Shown one piece after another: positions 14,405 through 23,173 of a DNA stretch of 36,577 bases. Position numbers and translations under genes: made by a program. Source of the stretch: Candidatus Binatia bacterium. Its GTDB lineage: Bacteria > Desulfobacterota > Binatia > UBA9968 > JAJDTQ01. The stretch spans positions 1 to 36,577 of the forward strand of contig JAJEAI010000160.1 of the NCBI GenBank assembly GCA_022824205.1, read 5' to 3'. Below the pieces are notes generated by a model. It worked only from the letters and a program-made list of their open reading frames with translations. It did no database searches and was not told where the DNA came from. Numbering within the stretch: the stretch's first letter is position 1; each line of letters opens with the position of its first letter.

Positions 14405-15921
14405 TCGCCTTGGGCGGCTTCGTCTCCCTTGAGCCGCGCGAACCCCGCGCGGATGGACGGCAGGAAGATCAGCACCACCGCGAACACCAGCAGTGCCAGG
14501 GTCATGGGGCGCTCCCACATGAAGCCGATGCCGTCGGTGAGGTTCATGGCGCGGGCGAAGTTGTCCTCCAGCAGCGGCCCGAGGATGAAGCCGATGAGCA
14601 TGGGCGCCAGCGGGTACCCGGCCATGCGCATGATGGTGGCCACGAACCCCATGCCGGTGAGCAGCAGCAGCTCGGTGGCGTTGTTCTGGCCGATGTAGCT
14701 GCCCATCATGGTGAAGAACAGGATGAACGGGATCAGGTAGTTGCGCGGGATCTCGAGCAGCTTGGCGATATACGGGATCAGCGGCAGGTTGAGGATCAGC
14801 AGCACCACGTTGCCGATGTACATGGAGATGATCACCGCCCAGAAGATGGTGGGATTGTCCACCATGAGGCGCGGCCCGGGCGCCACGTTCAGGGCGATCA
14901 GGGCGCCCAGCAGGATCGCCGTGGTGCCGGAGCCTGGAATGCCCAGCGTGAGCAGCGGCACGAAGGAGCCCGTGCATGCCGCGTTGTTGGCGGTTTCCGG
15001 GGCGGCGAGTCCCTTGATGGAGCCCTTCCCGAACTTGGCCCGGTCCTCACCCTTGGCGATGTTGCGTTCCACCGCGTAGCCCAGGAACGACGCGATGGTC
15101 GCGCCCGCTCCCGGCATGACGCCGATGAAGAAGCCCTGGAGCGACTGGCGGCCGATGACGGGGGCGATCTCCCTGGCCTCGTCGCGCGTGATACGCAGGT
15201 TCGCGATCTTGCTGCTGCCGTCGCCGCCCCGTTCCGAGCGTTTCGGGTTGAGCACCAGGTACAGGGCCTCGGGCAGGGCGAACAAGGCCATGGCCAGCGT
15301 GATGAAGCTGATGCCGCTCTGCAGGTCGTAGACGCCGAAGGTGAAGCGCGGCGCGTTGAACAGGGCGCTCTCCCCGACGGTGGCCAGCATGACGCCGAGG
15401 ACGGTCATCATCAGGGCCTTGGCCACCTGGCCGGAGCCCGCGAACGCGGCGATGGCGGCGAGCCCCACGACCATGAGCGCGAAGTACTCGGCGGAGTGGA
15501 ACAACAGGGCCACGGTGGCCAGTCCGGGGGCGAACCCCATGAGCAGGATGGCGCCGATCGTGCCCCCGGAGAAAGACCCGATGGCGGCGACGGTGAGCGC
15601 CTTGCCGGCCTGCCCCTGCCGCGCCATGGGATAGCCGTCGAACGCGGTGGCCACCGTCCCGGCCACGCCCGGCGCGTTGATGAGGATGGACGAGGTGGAG
15701 CCGCCGAAGATGGCGCCGTAGTACACCCCGGCCAGCAGGATCAGCGCGGCCGCCGGATCCCCGAGCTGGATGGCCACCGGGATCATGATGGCGATGATCG
15801 ACATCGGCCCGAGGCCCGGCAGCATGCCGATGAAGGTGCCGATGAGGCACCCGGCGACCACCATCAAGAGGTTCTGGATGCTGAAGGCGGTCGACAGGCC
15901 GGCGAGGATTCCTTCGATCAT
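14401..15921 (-). CDS. tctA: Tripartite tricarboxylate transporter, large permease TctA
   Basis: This 506-residue, strongly hydrophobic protein has the TctA signatures: GTFIGMLPGLGPMS near the N-terminus, YYGAIFGGSTSSILINAPG around residues 67-85, and a second half repeating the pattern (GVMPGAGATIASFL, then GSFVPLLTLGIPGSGTTAILLGAL). It forms about twelve membrane segments and conducts the substrate, driven by the cation gradient. The ATG at 15921 has GAGGG eight bases upstream and sits 15 bases after the tctB stop, so tctCBA is one transcription unit. Its TAG stop lies within the terminal CTAG of the MITE. The carboxylate transported is unknown. Confidence 0.95.
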   Translation of the reverse strand: MIEGILAGLSTAFSIQNLLMVVAGCLIGTFIGMLPGLGPMSIIAIMIPVAIQLGDPAAALILLAGVYYGAIFGGSTSSILINAPGVAGTVATAFDGYPMARQGQAGKALTVAAIGSFSGGTIGAILLMGFAPGLATVALLFHSAEYFALMVVGLAAIAAFAGSGQVAKALMMTVLGVMLATVGESALFNAPRFTFGVYDLQSGISFITLAMALFALPEALYLVLNPKRSERGGDGSSKIANLRITRDEAREIAPVIGRQSLQGFFIGVMPGAGATIASFLGYAVERNIAKGEDRAKFGKGSIKGLAAPETANNAACTGSFVPLLTLGIPGSGTTAILLGALIALNVAPGPRLMVDNPTIFWAVIISMYIGNVVLLILNLPLIPYIAKLLEIPRNYLIPFILFFTMMGSYIGQNNATELLLLTGMGFVATIMRMAGYPLAPMLIGFILGPLLEDNFARAMNLTDGIGFMWERPMTLALLVFAVVLIFLPSIRAGFARLKGDEAAQGD

Positions 15922-15936
15922 CGGCTGTACCCTCAG

Positions 15937-16422
15937 CTAGACGAACCAGGGCCAGGGGCGGAGGAAGATGCCGAGCACTTCCTGCACCAGGTACCAGATC
16001 AGGAACGCCGCCAGCACGGCCACCGGGACCAGGAGCGTGTAGCGTCGCTCGCCGAGAATGACGGCGCCGCCCGCGATGAAGAGTGTCGTCGTGGTGAGGA
16101 ACCCGACGGGTCGAAGCAGGAGCGCGTAGGCGACCATGAGCACCAGCAGCAGAACCGTCTGGCCGAGGTTGTACTGCCGGAGATTCCCGGTGTCGATGCC
16201 GTCGGGGTCGGCTTCCCCCTCTGTAGCCCCGCGGGACTGGATCAGCACCGCAAGCCCAACCACCACGCCGATGACGCTCAGCCACTTGGGCAGCACGTTG
16301 GGCAGGAACGCCAGGTTGCGCTCGAACGGGAGGATCGAGGCCTCCATGACCACGAAGGCCGTGTACCCGTAGACCAGGCAAATGAGGATGAAAACAAGGG
16401 CGATGGCGCGTTCGAGGGTCAT
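15937..16422 (-). CDS. tctB: Tripartite tricarboxylate transporter, small permease TctB
   Basis: This 161-residue protein has four predicted membrane segments (near residues 5-25, 45-62, 90-105 and 112-150) and the family ending, a tryptophan-rich tail (LRPWPWFV). TctB proteins are poorly conserved, and the order between tctC and tctA supports the call. The ATG at 16422 has AGAGGAG seven bases upstream. A hairpin separates it from tctC. Confidence 0.9.
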   Translation of the reverse strand: MTLERAIALVFILICLVYGYTAFVVMEASILPFERNLAFLPNVLPKWLSVIGVVVGLAVLIQSRGATEGEADPDGIDTGNLRQYNLGQTVLLLVLMVAYALLLRPVGFLTTTTLFIAGGAVILGERRYTLLVPVAVLAAFLIWYLVQEVLGIFLRPWPWFV

Positions 16423-16463
16423 GAAATCACTCCTCTTCGTCCCTCGCGCTACGGGGAGACAAG

Positions 16464-16491
16464 CCGGGGCGCCCTCCGACGGGCGCCCCGG
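16464..16491 (-). terminator. Intercistronic hairpin between tctC and tctB
   Basis: CCGGGGCGCCC (16464-16474) and GGGCGCCCCGG (16481-16491) are a perfect 11-bp stem with a six-base loop. It lies just after the tctC stop and before tctB. There is no T run on either strand, so I read it as an attenuator or mRNA-stabilising hairpin that would leave the binding protein in excess of the permeases. Confidence 0.6.
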
Positions 16492-16512
16492 TTGATTCGG
16501 CGGTTGCGGTGG

Positions 16513-17508
16513 TTACTTCAGGAAGCCGAGCTGCTGCAGCAAGGCCTTCATCACCTTCTCCTGGTTTTCCAGGAACGCGACGAAGTCCGCTCCGGAGTTG
16601 TGGATGTCTACCCAGCCGTTGCGGTCGCGCACGGCCTTCCACTCCGGCGTGGCATACATGGCCGCGAGGGCCTTGCGGTACATGTTCGCCTTGTCTTCCG
16701 GCAGGCCCGGGGCGCCGAAGAAGCCGCGCCAGTTGACGAACGTAACGTCGATTCCCTGTTCCATGAGAGTCGGGGCATCCTTGAACGCCGCCACGCGCTC
16801 CGGGGCGGTGACCGCCAGAATGCGCATCTCGCCGGCCTTCGCCAGTCCCACGGCCTCCGAGAAGCCGGTGGAGCCGGCCGCCACTTCGCCGGACAGGATG
16901 GCCGCGTTCAGCTTGCCGCCGGCGTCATAGGCAATGTACTTGACCTTGGTCGGATCGGCCCCGGCGGCCTGGAAGGCCATCGCGATGGACAGGTGGTCCA
17001 GGGACCCGGGCACCGAACCTCCGCCCACCGATACCTTGCGCGGGTCTTTCTTGTAGGCCGCGACCACGTCCGCGAAGTTCTTGTAGGGGCTGTCCTTGCC
17101 CGTGATGATGGCCTGGTAGTCGCCGATGGTGCCGGCGATCATGGTCAGGTCGCGGAAGTTGTGGGGAAAGCGCCCCACCAGCGAGCGAATGATGATGGGC
17201 GTCGAGTTGACCATCAGCGTGCCGTGATTGGACTCCGCGTTCTCGATGAGGAAGCCGATGGCCTTGCCGCCGCCGCCTCCGGACATGTTCTCGTAGGACG
17301 CGCTGCCGACGATGCCGGCCTTCGTGAGCGCCTCGCCGGTGCCGCGCGCGGTGCCGTCCCAGCCGCCGCCGGCGCCGCCGGGGATGAGGAAGTGGATCTT
17401 GTCGACGATCTGCTCCGCCGCGGGGGCGGGGTTGAATGCGCCCAGGGCCAGCACCATGGCGGTGGCGACGGCCACGCCGAGGCGCATCATGAAACGGGTT
17501 CGTCTCAT
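16513..17508 (-). CDS. tctC: TctC/Bug-type periplasmic tricarboxylate-binding protein
   Basis: This 331-residue protein has a cleavable signal peptide (hydrophobic residues 10-25, cut near APA-AE). Bug-family blocks follow: IHFLIPGGAGGGWDGTAR at the ligand-binding first loop, VPGSLDHLSIAMAF in the middle, and TAPERVAAFKDAPTLMEQG. It captures a carboxylate in the periplasm and hands it to TctAB. The first loop has GGGWD where many Bug proteins have GGxxD. The ATG at 17508 has AGGAGG eight bases upstream. It is divergent from the TAXI gene, so the two uptake systems may share control sites in the 242-base gap. Confidence 0.93.
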   Translation of the reverse strand: MRRTRFMMRLGVAVATAMVLALGAFNPAPAAEQIVDKIHFLIPGGAGGGWDGTARGTGEALTKAGIVGSASYENMSGGGGGKAIGFLIENAESNHGTLMVNSTPIIIRSLVGRFPHNFRDLTMIAGTIGDYQAIITGKDSPYKNFADVVAAYKKDPRKVSVGGGSVPGSLDHLSIAMAFQAAGADPTKVKYIAYDAGGKLNAAILSGEVAAGSTGFSEAVGLAKAGEMRILAVTAPERVAAFKDAPTLMEQGIDVTFVNWRGFFGAPGLPEDKANMYRKALAAMYATPEWKAVRDRNGWVDIHNSGADFVAFLENQEKVMKALLQQLGFLK

Positions 17509-17750
17509 CGGTTTGTCCTCCTGACTGAAAAAAATAGCCTCCGAGTGTTACCGTACCCGCGGCCGTTTGTCCACCGACGCGGATCGCATCCTGTTCGCCG
17601 TCTTCGCTCACGAAAACACATTCCAGGGTGTCCTCACTCTCTTCCCCCTGACACAGACCCCCTTGACGTTGCCCCGGCGCAACTTGTTGTTGATGTCGTA
17701 CGGCAAATGGGATAAACAGGCGCAATCGACAAACCCGAGGAGGTGTCTGA
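17509..17750. promoter_or_regulatory. Divergent promoter region between tctC and the TAXI gene
   Basis: This is a 242-base divergent spacer. For the plus strand, TTGTTG (17687-17692) and GATAAA (17711-17716) with an 18-bp spacer form a weak promoter candidate before the RBS GAGGAGG (17737-17743). No clear element is seen for tctC beyond an A run at 17528-17534. Confidence 0.3.
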
Positions 17751-18752
17751 ATGAATCGGAAAACGCTGTTCTCGACCCTGATCCTGGCGGCCGTGCTGTC
17801 GTTGAGCGTCAGTGCATTCGCGCAGTGGAACATTTCGGTGGTGGGTTCGCCCGCGGGCGGCACGCTGCAAGTGAAGTCCGAGGGGCTGGGCGAAGCGCTG
17901 CGCCGGGCCATCCCCAACTCGAACGTGACGGTGCCGACCTCAAGTCCGGCGGCGGGGCTGGCGCTGACCGGGGAAGGCAGGGCGGCGGTGGGAGTGGGCG
18001 CTTCGGCGCGCATGGCCGTGAACGCGATACGCGGGAACGCGCCGTTCAAGAAGAAGTACGACTTCAAGCTGCTCGCGTTCTGGGGCGCGGACCTCTTCAT
18101 GTTCGTCGCCACGCCCAAGGCAGGGCTGAGCACGTTTCGCGACTACGTGTCGCGCAAGGCCAAGGACGGCATCTCGGTGGGACCCAAGGGCAGCGGCTCC
18201 TACATGGTGTTCGATGACGTGGCCAACGTGCACGGCACCAACTTCAAGGACATGGAGGGGTGGGGCGCGAAGATCCACTATCAGTACTCCGCTCCCTCGC
18301 TGGAACTTCTACAGGACGGCCAGATCGAGGGGCTGGGAGGCCTCTGGGGACAGCCGAGTGCCCGCATCGTCGACCTCACCAACAACCGGGAGATGGTTTG
18401 GGTCGGTTTGGACAAGGAAGCCATCGACAAGCTCGGCGCGGAGTTCGGGTATGAGCACGTCAAGCTCGACAACCCCGGAGACTTCGGCTACGGCTACAAG
18501 TTCGTCAACAAGGAGCCTCTGGATACCGTGCGCATGGCGGACATCGTCGTCATCAACTCGGGTCTGTCCGTGGATCAGGCCTACACCATCACCAAGGCCA
18601 TCTACGGCAGCAAGGACTTCCTGGTCAACGTGCACGTTTCCTTCAAGGCGTTGAGCGCGGAGAACACCATCGCGCTGGACAAGGCGTCCAAGGCCTTGAA
18701 CCTCCACGAGGGCACCGTCAAGTACTTCCGCGAAGTAGGTGCCATGAAGTAG
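17751..18752 (+). CDS. TAXI-family TRAP transporter solute-binding protein
   Basis: This 333-residue protein has a signal peptide (MNRKTLFSTLILAAVLSLSVSAFA, cut before QW). The fold then shows the TAXI features: an early GSPAGGTLQVKSEGLGEAL, GRAAVGVGASARMA, a GPKGSGSYMVFDDV block, and a late TITKAIYGSKD. It binds an organic acid or amino acid in the periplasm for a TRAP permease. The RBS GAGGAGG lies seven bases upstream of the ATG. The fused permease begins 118 bases downstream on the same strand. Confidence 0.88.
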   Translation: MNRKTLFSTLILAAVLSLSVSAFAQWNISVVGSPAGGTLQVKSEGLGEALRRAIPNSNVTVPTSSPAAGLALTGEGRAAVGVGASARMAVNAIRGNAPFKKKYDFKLLAFWGADLFMFVATPKAGLSTFRDYVSRKAKDGISVGPKGSGSYMVFDDVANVHGTNFKDMEGWGAKIHYQYSAPSLELLQDGQIEGLGGLWGQPSARIVDLTNNREMVWVGLDKEAIDKLGAEFGYEHVKLDNPGDFGYGYKFVNKEPLDTVRMADIVVINSGLSVDQAYTITKAIYGSKDFLVNVHVSFKALSAENTIALDKASKALNLHEGTVKYFREVGAMK

Positions 18753-18870
18753 GGCGCACGGCGGCATACGCGGGACCCGCCGTCCCGCGCATGCCCCGCG
18801 CCGGCGATGGCGCGACGCCCTCTGCGGCGGCGCGCCACGTGTCCGACCGACAACGCTTCATCTCCCGCCC

Positions 18871-20811
18871 ATGTCATTCCTCGCAACCCTCGGCCGCGTG
18901 TACGAGGACTACGCGGAAGGCAGCCGACGGCAGTTCACCGGCGTGGCCGGCAAGCTCGTCCCCGGCTTTGCCATCCTGTACTCCCTCTACCACCTCTACG
19001 TCTTCATCATCGGCGTCGGCAAGCTGAACGTGTTCCAGCACCGCGCGACGCACTTGCTGTGGCTCCTGGCGTTTTCGTTCATTGTCTACGGCCCGGCCGT
19101 CAGGAAGACGCGGGTGGGGGTGTGGGACTGGATCCCGGCGATCCTGTCCATCGCCATCTGGGTCTACATGATGTTCAACCTCGAGCGCATCACCTTGTGG
19201 TTGAGTCTCATCGACGAACCGCCGCTGCTGGACCTGATCTTCGGCGGCCTGTTGATCCTGCTGGTGCTCGAGGGCGTGCGGCGCGTCTCGCGCATGCCCC
19301 TCGTGATCGTCACCGTGATCTTCCTGCTCTACATGTTCTGGGGAAATCTGCTGGGCGGGATCTGGTGGCACTCGGGCATGACCTATGACGTGGTCGTCGA
19401 CGTGCTGTTCCTGAGCCCCCAGGGCATGTGGGGCTCGCTCATGAACATCTCCGCCACCTACATCATCCTGTTCGTGCTCTTCGGCCAGTTGCTGCTGCAC
19501 CTGGGCGGCGCGGCGTTCTTCGTGGACCTGGCCGATGCCGTGGCCGGGCGCGCCCGCGGCGGCCCTGCCAAGGTGGCGGTGGTGGGGAGCGGGCTTTTCG
19601 GCACCATCTCCGGCAGCCAGATCGCCAACGTCGCCACCAGCGGCTCCTTCACCATCCCGATGATGAAGCGCGTCGGCTTCCGGCCCCAGTTCGCCGGCGC
19701 GGTGGAACTGTCGGCCTCCATGGGCGGGATGTTCATGCCGCCGGTGATGGCGTCCACCGTGTTCCTGATGAGCGACATCAGCGGTATCCCCTACGTCGAG
19801 ATCATCGTGGCGGCGTTCATCCCCGCCTGTCTCTATTTCTTTACGGTCTTCTGGCAGGTGCACATGGAGAGCGTGAAGATGGGGATCGTCTCGCCCACCG
19901 AGGGCCGCCGCACGGCGTGGAACGTGCTCAAGGAGGACGGCCACTTCATCCTGCCGCTGGTGGTCATCGTGTGGGTCCTGCTGGAAGGGTATACACCGAT
20001 CCGGGCCGCGCTGGTGGCCATCGCGACCTTGCTGGTGGTCACGGCCGTCAGGAAGAAGGGGCGCAAGGACTTCGTCAAGAACGTGCTCAAGGGACTGGAG
20101 ACCGGGGCCACCACGTCCATCATCGTGGCGTTGCCCATCGCCGCGGGCGCCATCATGGTCACGGCCATCTCCGCCACCGGCCTCGGCGGGAAGTTCGGCT
20201 CCATGGTGATGCTCTTCTCCGGCGGCTACCTGTTCCCGGCCCTGGTGATCGCCATGATCGCGTCGCTGGTGCTGGGCGCGCCCCTGTCGGTGGCGGCCAC
20301 CTACATCCTGACCGCCATCATGATCGTTCCCGTGACCGTGTCGCTGGGCGTGCCGCCGCTGGCCGCGCACCTGTTCGCGGTCTACTTCGCGGTCATCGCG
20401 CCCATGTCGCCGCCGGCGGGTCCGGCCATGTTCCTTGCCGGAGGACTTGCCGGGGCCAACCCCATGATCGTGGGGCTTATCGGCATGCGGCTGGCCATCG
20501 GGGCGTTCGTGTTGCCGTTCATGTTCGTCTTCAACACCGGTCTGCTGATGGAGGGGAGCGTCGTGGAGATTCTTTTCTCCGTCGCTGTCGCCGCCCTCGC
20601 TCTGTTCGCGCTGGCAGCGGGCTTCGAAGGCTGGATCTCGAAGACCACCGCGGCGTGGGAGCGCGTGCTGCTGGTGGCGGGCGGCTTCACGATGATCTTT
20701 CCGGGCACGATTACCTTCACGGCGGGCGCCGCCGCCGTGATCGTGGCCATCGTCGGGCACTTCGTGCGGGTCAAGGTGGTGCAGGCCGCGAGCGAACCGT
20801 CGGCGCCTTGA
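18871..20811 (+). CDS. TRAP transporter fused permease (4TM + 12TM), TAXI type
   Basis: This 646-residue membrane protein joins the small (Q-type, residues about 20-170) and large (M-type, about 190-640) TRAP subunits, as is usual for TAXI systems. Clear M-domain blocks are GSGLFGTISGSQIANVATSG, SASMGGMFMPPVMAS and FAVYFAVIAPMSPPAGPAMF. It uses the sodium or proton gradient to import the ligand delivered by the preceding binding protein. The ATG at 18871 has no good RBS, and no better in-frame start is visible upstream. Confidence 0.93.
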   Translation: MSFLATLGRVYEDYAEGSRRQFTGVAGKLVPGFAILYSLYHLYVFIIGVGKLNVFQHRATHLLWLLAFSFIVYGPAVRKTRVGVWDWIPAILSIAIWVYMMFNLERITLWLSLIDEPPLLDLIFGGLLILLVLEGVRRVSRMPLVIVTVIFLLYMFWGNLLGGIWWHSGMTYDVVVDVLFLSPQGMWGSLMNISATYIILFVLFGQLLLHLGGAAFFVDLADAVAGRARGGPAKVAVVGSGLFGTISGSQIANVATSGSFTIPMMKRVGFRPQFAGAVELSASMGGMFMPPVMASTVFLMSDISGIPYVEIIVAAFIPACLYFFTVFWQVHMESVKMGIVSPTEGRRTAWNVLKEDGHFILPLVVIVWVLLEGYTPIRAALVAIATLLVVTAVRKKGRKDFVKNVLKGLETGATTSIIVALPIAAGAIMVTAISATGLGGKFGSMVMLFSGGYLFPALVIAMIASLVLGAPLSVAATYILTAIMIVPVTVSLGVPPLAAHLFAVYFAVIAPMSPPAGPAMFLAGGLAGANPMIVGLIGMRLAIGAFVLPFMFVFNTGLLMEGSVVEILFSVAVAALALFALAAGFEGWISKTTAAWERVLLVAGGFTMIFPGTITFTAGAAAVIVAIVGHFVRVKVVQAASEPSAP

Positions 20812-20929
20812 GCGGCGGAGCCTTCGGACAGCCGCCGGCACTCGGACGCATCACACGTGCCCCCGAGGCGACCGGCCGGCACGTGGCGAGGGGGAAGCAA
20901 GCCGCGGACCGTGTGGCCGGACGCCGAGC

Positions 20930-21595
20930 ATGGGTCCGGGCACCGAACGCAAGCAGGGAGCCGGCCAAACGTTGGTTGTCGCGCGAACGTTGCTGATCGT
21001 CCTGGTCCTCGTCGGGGTCTCGGCGTGCTCCTATGCGCCCCCGCCCAAGCGACAGGCTGACGTCTGCCAGGTCTTCTCGCAGTATCCCGATTGGTACGAC
21101 TACGCCGTCAAGTCCCAGCGCCAGTGGGGCACGCCGGTGCATATCCTCATGGCTTTCGTGCGCCATGAGTCGAGCTTCCGGAGCCACGCCAAGCCGCCCA
21201 TGCGCTGGCTCCTGTTCATCCCGCTGGGCCGGCCGTCCTCCGCCAAGGGCTATGCCCAAGCCCAGAACCCGGTGTGGAGCGAGTACGAGGCGGAGCGGGG
21301 CCGGCTCTTCCGCAGCCGCTCCGACATGCAGGACGCCCTCGACTTCGTCGGGTGGTACAACCACAAGACCTGGCGCGAACTGGGCATCGCCCGGACCGAC
21401 GCGCACAAGCTCTACCTCGCCTACCACGAAGGCCGCGGCGGTTACCGCCGCGGCACCTGGAAGAAGAAACCCCAACTACAACGCATCGCCAAGCGCGTGG
21501 CCGCCACCGCCGCCCGCTACAAGGCGCAATTGGCCAAGTGCGAGTCGCGCTTCCGCTGCGACTCCTGGTACCAGGTGTGGCCGCTGTGCCGGTGA
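20930..21595 (+). CDS. Lipoprotein with lytic-transglycosylase-like (SLT/lysozyme fold) domain
   Basis: This 221-residue product has a hydrophobic N-terminal segment ending in the lipobox V-S-A-C (Cys33). The domain begins YDYAVKSQRQWGTPVHILMAFVRHESSF, with Glu80 in the place of the catalytic Glu of SLT transglycosylases. It continues with GYAQAQNPVWSEY and FVGWYNHKTWRELGI, typical of the goose-lysozyme-like group. It is probably an outer-membrane-anchored muramidase acting on peptidoglycan. The start is uncertain: the ATG at 20930 lacks a good RBS, and a TTG before VVARTLLIVL is an alternative. It is a single gene that does not obviously belong to the transporter cluster. Confidence 0.75.
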   Translation: MGPGTERKQGAGQTLVVARTLLIVLVLVGVSACSYAPPPKRQADVCQVFSQYPDWYDYAVKSQRQWGTPVHILMAFVRHESSFRSHAKPPMRWLLFIPLGRPSSAKGYAQAQNPVWSEYEAERGRLFRSRSDMQDALDFVGWYNHKTWRELGIARTDAHKLYLAYHEGRGGYRRGTWKKKPQLQRIAKRVAATAARYKAQLAKCESRFRCDSWYQVWPLCR

Positions 21596-21972
21596 CGCTA
21601 CGGATCGTCATCATCGTTCCCACGAAACAGGGTGTCAGAACTCTGCTCGGACACCAAGAACTCTGCTCGGACACCGATTGGCACCAACGCAATTGGCACC
21701 GACCCCCAGACTCGTCATTCCCGCGAAAGCGGGAATCCAGGTGGAGTGGAGCGGGGAAACGCCGCTGTAGTGCTGCACCACCACCCCTGGATTCCCGCTT
21801 TCGCGGGAATGACGAGTCTGGGGGGCCAATGACGTTTCGGGGGTTTGGCGCCGGTTCTCGGCCATGGGGCCGCTTGCAAACGGATGCGACTTCGTCATAG
21901 AGTGCAAGCGCTCATCCGCTTGCGATGAAGAACACCACAAGTTGCGATGGAGAAAACAAAAGGAGTGACCCA
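21596..21972. other. Gene-free spacer with palindromic repeat and short direct repeats
   Basis: This 377-base gap contains a tandem duplication of GAACTCTGCTCGGACACC (units at about 21640 and 21660), an adjacent short duplication around AATTGGCACC/GATTGGCACC, and the repeat pair 21714-21814. The binding-protein promoter must lie in 21830-21955. Confidence 0.55.
21714..21814. repeat. Palindromic repeat pair, copy 6
   Basis: The arms GTCATTCCCGCGAAAGCGGG and complement are extended outward by matching flanks CAGACTC/GAGTCTG. Confidence 0.85.
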
Positions 21973-23013
21973 ATGAAGCGATTCAATTCCAAGTGGACGG
22001 CTCCGGCGGCACTGCTGGCCTTCGGCATCGCGACCCTGGCGGCATCCGCGGCAAGCGCGGCGGACATGACGCCCATCAGCGTGGGCCGGACGACCTCGGC
22101 GAGCGGATTTCACATCCCCTCGTACATCGCCATGGACAAGGGCATCTTCAAGAAGTACGGCATGGACGCCAGGTACCGCAGCATGAGCGGCAAGGCGCTG
22201 CTCAACGCCGGCATCGCCAAGCAGATCGACTTCGTGCCGATCCCCGGCGGCGGTTCCCAGGCCCTGCTCAAGGGCGCACCCATCACGTTCCTGGTAGGCC
22301 AATCGCTGATCTCCCAGTGGACCATCACCGCCCACAAGGACATCAAGTCGGTGGAGGACCTCAAGGGCAAGATCATCGGGCTGGGACGGCCCGGCAGCGC
22401 CGACTATGATGAAGCGGACATCGTGCTGTCCAGGCATTTCGGCATGGAGCCGGGACGCGACTACAAGGTCATCAGCTTCCGGGGTGAGGCCGAACGGATT
22501 GCCGCCATGATCAACGGCGACATCCACGCCGGCCTGCTCACGTTTCCGCACGCGGCCAAGGCGAAGCTCGCGGGCTTCCAGGTCATCTTGAAGACCGGCA
22601 AGTACCTGCCCCGAATCGGTGGCAGTTTCTGGGTCCACAACGACTACCTCAAGGCCAACCGCAAGACGGCCAAGGCGTTCGTCCATGCCATGGCCGAAGC
22701 CGCGGAGTACATGGCGTCCAACAAGGAAGGGTCCATCGACGTCATCCAGAAGTACTTCGCCATGAAGGACCGCCGGGAAGCTGAAGGCGTCTGGGAGGAA
22801 GTGTTCGACCAATACGGTCCGGACCTGCCGAAGAACCTGGTCAAGAGCCTGTTCGAATCCCGCGTGAAGCGCATGATCGCCCAGAATCTCTGGCCCAAGG
22901 ACAAGCCGCTGCCCGACCTCGAAAAGTTCGTCGCCCGGGACCTCATCGAGGAAGCGCTGACCGAACGTGGTTACGTGCGAGGCGAGGGCGATTACCTGCA
23001 ACCCAAGCCGTAG
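21973..23013 (+). CDS. ABC-type substrate-binding protein, NMT1/SsuA-like
   Basis: This 346-residue protein has a signal peptide (to ASAASA-AD). It also has NMT1-family blocks: HIPSYIAMDKGIFKKYGMD, a KSVEDLKGKIIGLGRPGS hinge, and RGEAERIAAMINGDIHAGLL. It binds a small organic ligand in the periplasm. Its ABC permease and ATPase are not in the window. The ATG at 21973 has AAAGGAG eight bases upstream; the earlier ATG at 21925 is not favoured. It is followed, after a hairpin, by a citryl-CoA-lyase-like gene, so the ligand could be a carboxylate. Confidence 0.85.
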   Translation: MKRFNSKWTAPAALLAFGIATLAASAASAADMTPISVGRTTSASGFHIPSYIAMDKGIFKKYGMDARYRSMSGKALLNAGIAKQIDFVPIPGGGSQALLKGAPITFLVGQSLISQWTITAHKDIKSVEDLKGKIIGLGRPGSADYDEADIVLSRHFGMEPGRDYKVISFRGEAERIAAMINGDIHAGLLTFPHAAKAKLAGFQVILKTGKYLPRIGGSFWVHNDYLKANRKTAKAFVHAMAEAAEYMASNKEGSIDVIQKYFAMKDRREAEGVWEEVFDQYGPDLPKNLVKSLFESRVKRMIAQNLWPKDKPLPDLEKFVARDLIEEALTERGYVRGEGDYLQPKP

Positions 23014-23070
23014 TTCCACTCCGCGACGCGACTCTTTCCGGGGCACGCGACAGGGTGATGCGTGTCCCGC

Positions 23071-23097
23071 CACGGGGCGACCACGGGTCGCCCCGTG
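23071..23097 (+). terminator. Strong hairpin between binding protein and lyase-like gene
   Basis: CACGGGGCGACC (23071-23082) and GGTCGCCCCGTG (23086-23097) form a perfect 12-bp stem with an ACG loop. No T run follows, so partial termination or mRNA stabilisation is as likely as full termination. Confidence 0.55.
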
Positions 23098-23173
23098 TGC
23101 ATCCGTCAACCGATCAACCACGGAGTGGCATGCGCAAACGGCCACGAACCTGGACGAACACAAGGAGGCTCCA

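Noticed and set aside
14410..17715. 1101-codon plus-strand frame opposite tctCBA
   Set aside because: Composition rich in His, Asp, Glu and Gly, typical of an antisense frame in GC-rich DNA; the opposite strand has three clear transporter genes.
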